This document shows, piece after piece, positions 7,107 to 7,977 of a stretch of 7,977 nucleotides of DNA; position 1 is the first letter of the stretch, and each line of letters opens with the position of its first letter. Both the position numbers and the translations under genes were made by a program. A model generated the notes under the pieces. It saw nothing but the letters and a program-made list of their open reading frames with translations. It did no database searches and was not told the DNA's origin. The DNA comes from an uncultured Eubacteriales bacterium (lineage in GTDB: Bacteria; Bacillota; Clostridia; Lachnospirales; Lachnospiraceae): assembly GCA_900321145.1 (NCBI GenBank), contig ONVB01000320.1, positions 1 to 7,977 of the forward strand. Reading direction: 5' to 3'.

Positions 7107-7185
7107 ATTATTCGGTTATACGCTCGATTATTTTCATTATGCTCGTGTATTTCGCTGTGACCGGTTATATTACACGGGTATGTGC

Positions 7186-7217
7186 AAAAAAAGCGCGGAA
7201 AGACAGACTCCCCGCGC
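7186..7217 (-). terminator. Intrinsic terminator between thrC and queE
   Basis: Read on the minus strand, 7217-7208 (GCGCGGGGAG) pairs with 7202-7193 (CTTTCCGCGC) in a 10-bp stem with the loop TCTGT, followed at once by seven T (7192-7186). Two pairs are G-U wobbles only when read on the minus strand; on the plus strand they become C/A mismatches, so the working direction is minus. It lies 138 bp after the thrC stop and 124 bp before the queE start. It could simply end thrC, or act as a conditional attenuator for queE. Confidence 0.88.
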
Positions 7218-7223
7218 GGTTTG

Positions 7224-7270
7224 CTGTCCCGGTTTTGTTTATCGAGAGGAAGGTACAAATGAACTCTCTA
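7224..7270 (-). promoter_or_regulatory. Possible RNA regulatory element (preQ1-class-like, unproven)
   Basis: On the minus strand GAGAG (7268-7264) pairs with CTCTC (7248-7244), enclosing 15 bases that begin TTC, and is followed by the A-rich ATAAACAAAA (7242-7233) and then CCGGGACAG. A short stem followed by an A-rich single strand directly before a terminator, upstream of queuosine genes, recalls a preQ1 class I riboswitch. Against this, the loop is longer than usual and the consensus pseudoknot pairing (UAG with CUA) is absent. GGGACAG (7230-7224) can also pair over 7 bp with CTGTCTT (7206-7200), which would compete with the terminator. Treat it as a hypothesis. Confidence 0.2.
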
Positions 7271-7273
7271 TAT

Positions 7274-7341
7274 GATCCTTCATGTCGCTTAGCGTAAGGC
7301 ATGACACCGTGTCGTTCTGAGGGTGCACGCACGAAGATTCT
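7274..7341. repeat. Imperfect palindromic intergenic repeat, two facing arms
   Basis: The left arm starts GATCCTTC (7274-7281) and ends ATGACAC (7301-7307); the right arm starts GTGTCGTTCTGAG (7309-7321) and ends GAAGATTC (7333-7340). The arms are related in inverse orientation, so the roughly 68-bp unit can fold into an imperfect hairpin. It fills the space just after the thrC stop. It has no coding capacity and looks like a dispersed miniature palindromic element of the ATCCTTCG...GGATGACA kind. Confidence 0.55.
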
Positions 7342-7355
7342 TTTTATGATCGGTT

Positions 7356-7977
7356 TTACAGTCCGAGGAACTTTCTGACCTCGGCTTCCATGGCATCCTT
7401 CTCGCACACGATGTCATGTCTTACCGGCGCGGATCTGATGTCCTCTATAGCCTCGGGAACCTTTACTCCCGAAAGCTCACAGAGCTTGTCCACAAGCTCG
7501 AAGTCGGAAAAGCGGTCATACTTTTCATCTATTGAATCCATAACGCTTCTTGTGAACTTGTACGGACTTGCGGTTGAAGCTATAACTGTCGGAAGAACAT
7601 CTGTCTTGGCAGCGTACTTATCGAATACCGACTTTGCTACAGCTGTATGTGTATCCATTATGTAACCCTCGGCCTCGTAAAGCGCCTTGATTGCTGTGGA
7701 GGTCTCCGCCTCTGTAGCATAGCCTCCGGTGAAGGACGCAAGCTCGCCCTTCATATCGGAGCTAATCTCGTAGCGGCCGTCCTTTGAAAGAGAATCCATA
7801 AGAGCCTTGTTGCTTGCGGCGTTGTTGCCGGCAATCCTGTATATAAGTCTCTCTAAGTTGCTTGAGATAAGTATATCCATGGACGGTGAAGATGTAAGGA
7901 TAAACTCCCTGTTCCTGTCATATACACCTGTCTCGAAGAAGTCATAGAGAACCTTGTTCTCGTTAGAAGCACATACA
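7356..7977 (-). CDS. thrC: Threonine synthase, C-terminal part (5' end outside window)
   Basis: This is the last 206 residues of a pyridoxal-phosphate enzyme that converts O-phospho-L-homoserine to L-threonine and phosphate, the final step of threonine synthesis in the cytosol. The frame is open to the window edge, so the Met at 7880 is internal, not a start. The 32 residues before it read on without a stop and include CASNEN and TGVYDRNREF, which are typical of threonine synthase. Further family signatures are SSNLERLIYR just after that Met, then SFTGGYA, DTHTAVA and VIASTASPYKF, ending in RKFLGL. The PLP-binding lysine and N-terminal domain lie outside the window. No frameshift is seen. A 294-bp gap separates it from queE, so it probably ends its own transcript, possibly at the terminator at 7217-7186. 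The family is clear; only completeness cannot be judged. Confidence 0.93.
   Translation of the reverse strand, partial: VCASNENKVLYDFFETGVYDRNREFILTSSPSMDILISSNLERLIYRIAGNNAASNKALMDSLSKDGRYEISSDMKGELASFTGGYATEAETSTAIKALYEAEGYIMDTHTAVAKSVFDKYAAKTDVLPTVIASTASPYKFTRSVMDSIDEKYDRFSDFELVDKLCELSGVKVPEAIEDIRSAPVRHDIVCEKDAMEAEVRKFLGL

Larger units (their letters stand above)
7062..7185 (-). other. 5' region of queE, downstream of the terminator
   Basis: AT-rich non-coding DNA before queE. TATAAC hexamers occur at 7169-7164 and 7120-7115 and CATAAT at 7141-7136, but none has a good -35 box at 16-18 bp, so no promoter is called. CGTGTA (7176-7171, minus strand) and TACACG (7149-7144) form a 6-bp inverted repeat 21 bp apart, weak evidence for an operator or loop. 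The last 30 bp hold a repeat copy that supplies the only Shine-Dalgarno-like sequence. Confidence 0.35.

Noticed and set aside
7115..7187. Promoter for queE from TTGCAC (7187-7182) and TATAAC boxes
   Set aside because: The spacing to the first TATAAC is 12 bp, too short, and the second TATAAC and the CATAAT have no acceptable -35 at 16-18 bp.
7058..7258. Small open frame on the minus strand across the queE leader
   Set aside because: It runs straight through the strong terminator stem and T-run and through the repeat, with no recognisable product; it is chance openness.
7224..7270. Confident call of a known preQ1 riboswitch class
   Set aside because: The stem and A-rich tail look suggestive, but the conserved loop and pseudoknot bases of class I are not present, and classes II and III do not match by eye.
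7077..7341. CRISPR array or attachment site from the repeated 16-mer
   Set aside because: There are only two copies about 200 bp apart with a terminator between them, no regular spacers, no cas or integrase gene, and no tRNA.
7165..7407. 80-codon open frame on the minus strand overlapping the thrC 3' end
   Set aside because: It is in another frame than thrC, covers a repeat and the terminator, and has no ribosome binding site or known motif.

Overview
This 7,977-base window looks like a chromosomal segment from a Firmicute of class Clostridia, most likely a Lachnospiraceae-type organism. That is inferred from the gene flavours (a Clostridium-type QueE, DeoD-type phosphorylase, FtsX-type ABC exporter), strong AAGGAGG ribosome binding sites and moderate G+C; no rRNA or marker gene confirms it. 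Every real gene reads on the minus strand, so the biological order runs from high to low coordinates.

Layout in transcription order. (1) 7977-7356: the 3' part of threonine synthase (thrC), entering from outside the window. (2) 7355-7062: a 294-bp gap with two copies of a palindrome-like repeat, a structured segment, and a strong intrinsic terminator. (3) 7061-3457: a tight five-gene run, queE - folE - queC - lipid kinase - deoD, with junctions of +2, +26, -1 and -4 nt, closed by an intrinsic terminator at 3433-3391. (4) 3267-85: a two-gene ABC exporter unit, a duplicated FtsX-type permease followed by its ATPase. (5) 84-1: non-coding DNA with a repeat fragment and a hairpin.

How the genes fit together. 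FolE makes 7,8-dihydroneopterin triphosphate from GTP. This is the shared precursor of folate and 7-deazaguanine. QueE forms 7-carboxy-7-deazaguanine and QueC converts it to preQ0, the precursor of queuosine in tRNA. The intervening enzyme QueD is not encoded here and must be elsewhere or replaced. The lipid kinase and the purine nucleoside phosphorylase are translationally coupled to queC. Their link to queuosine is not obvious; the phosphorylase could serve guanine/GTP supply, and the kinase probably works in phospholipid metabolism.

I see no convincing novel defence system, prophage, insertion sequence or CRISPR array. The points most worth following are the structured leader and terminator before queE, the intergenic repeats that appear to have been recruited as a terminator and as a ribosome binding site, the missing queD, and the odd tail of the queuosine operon.
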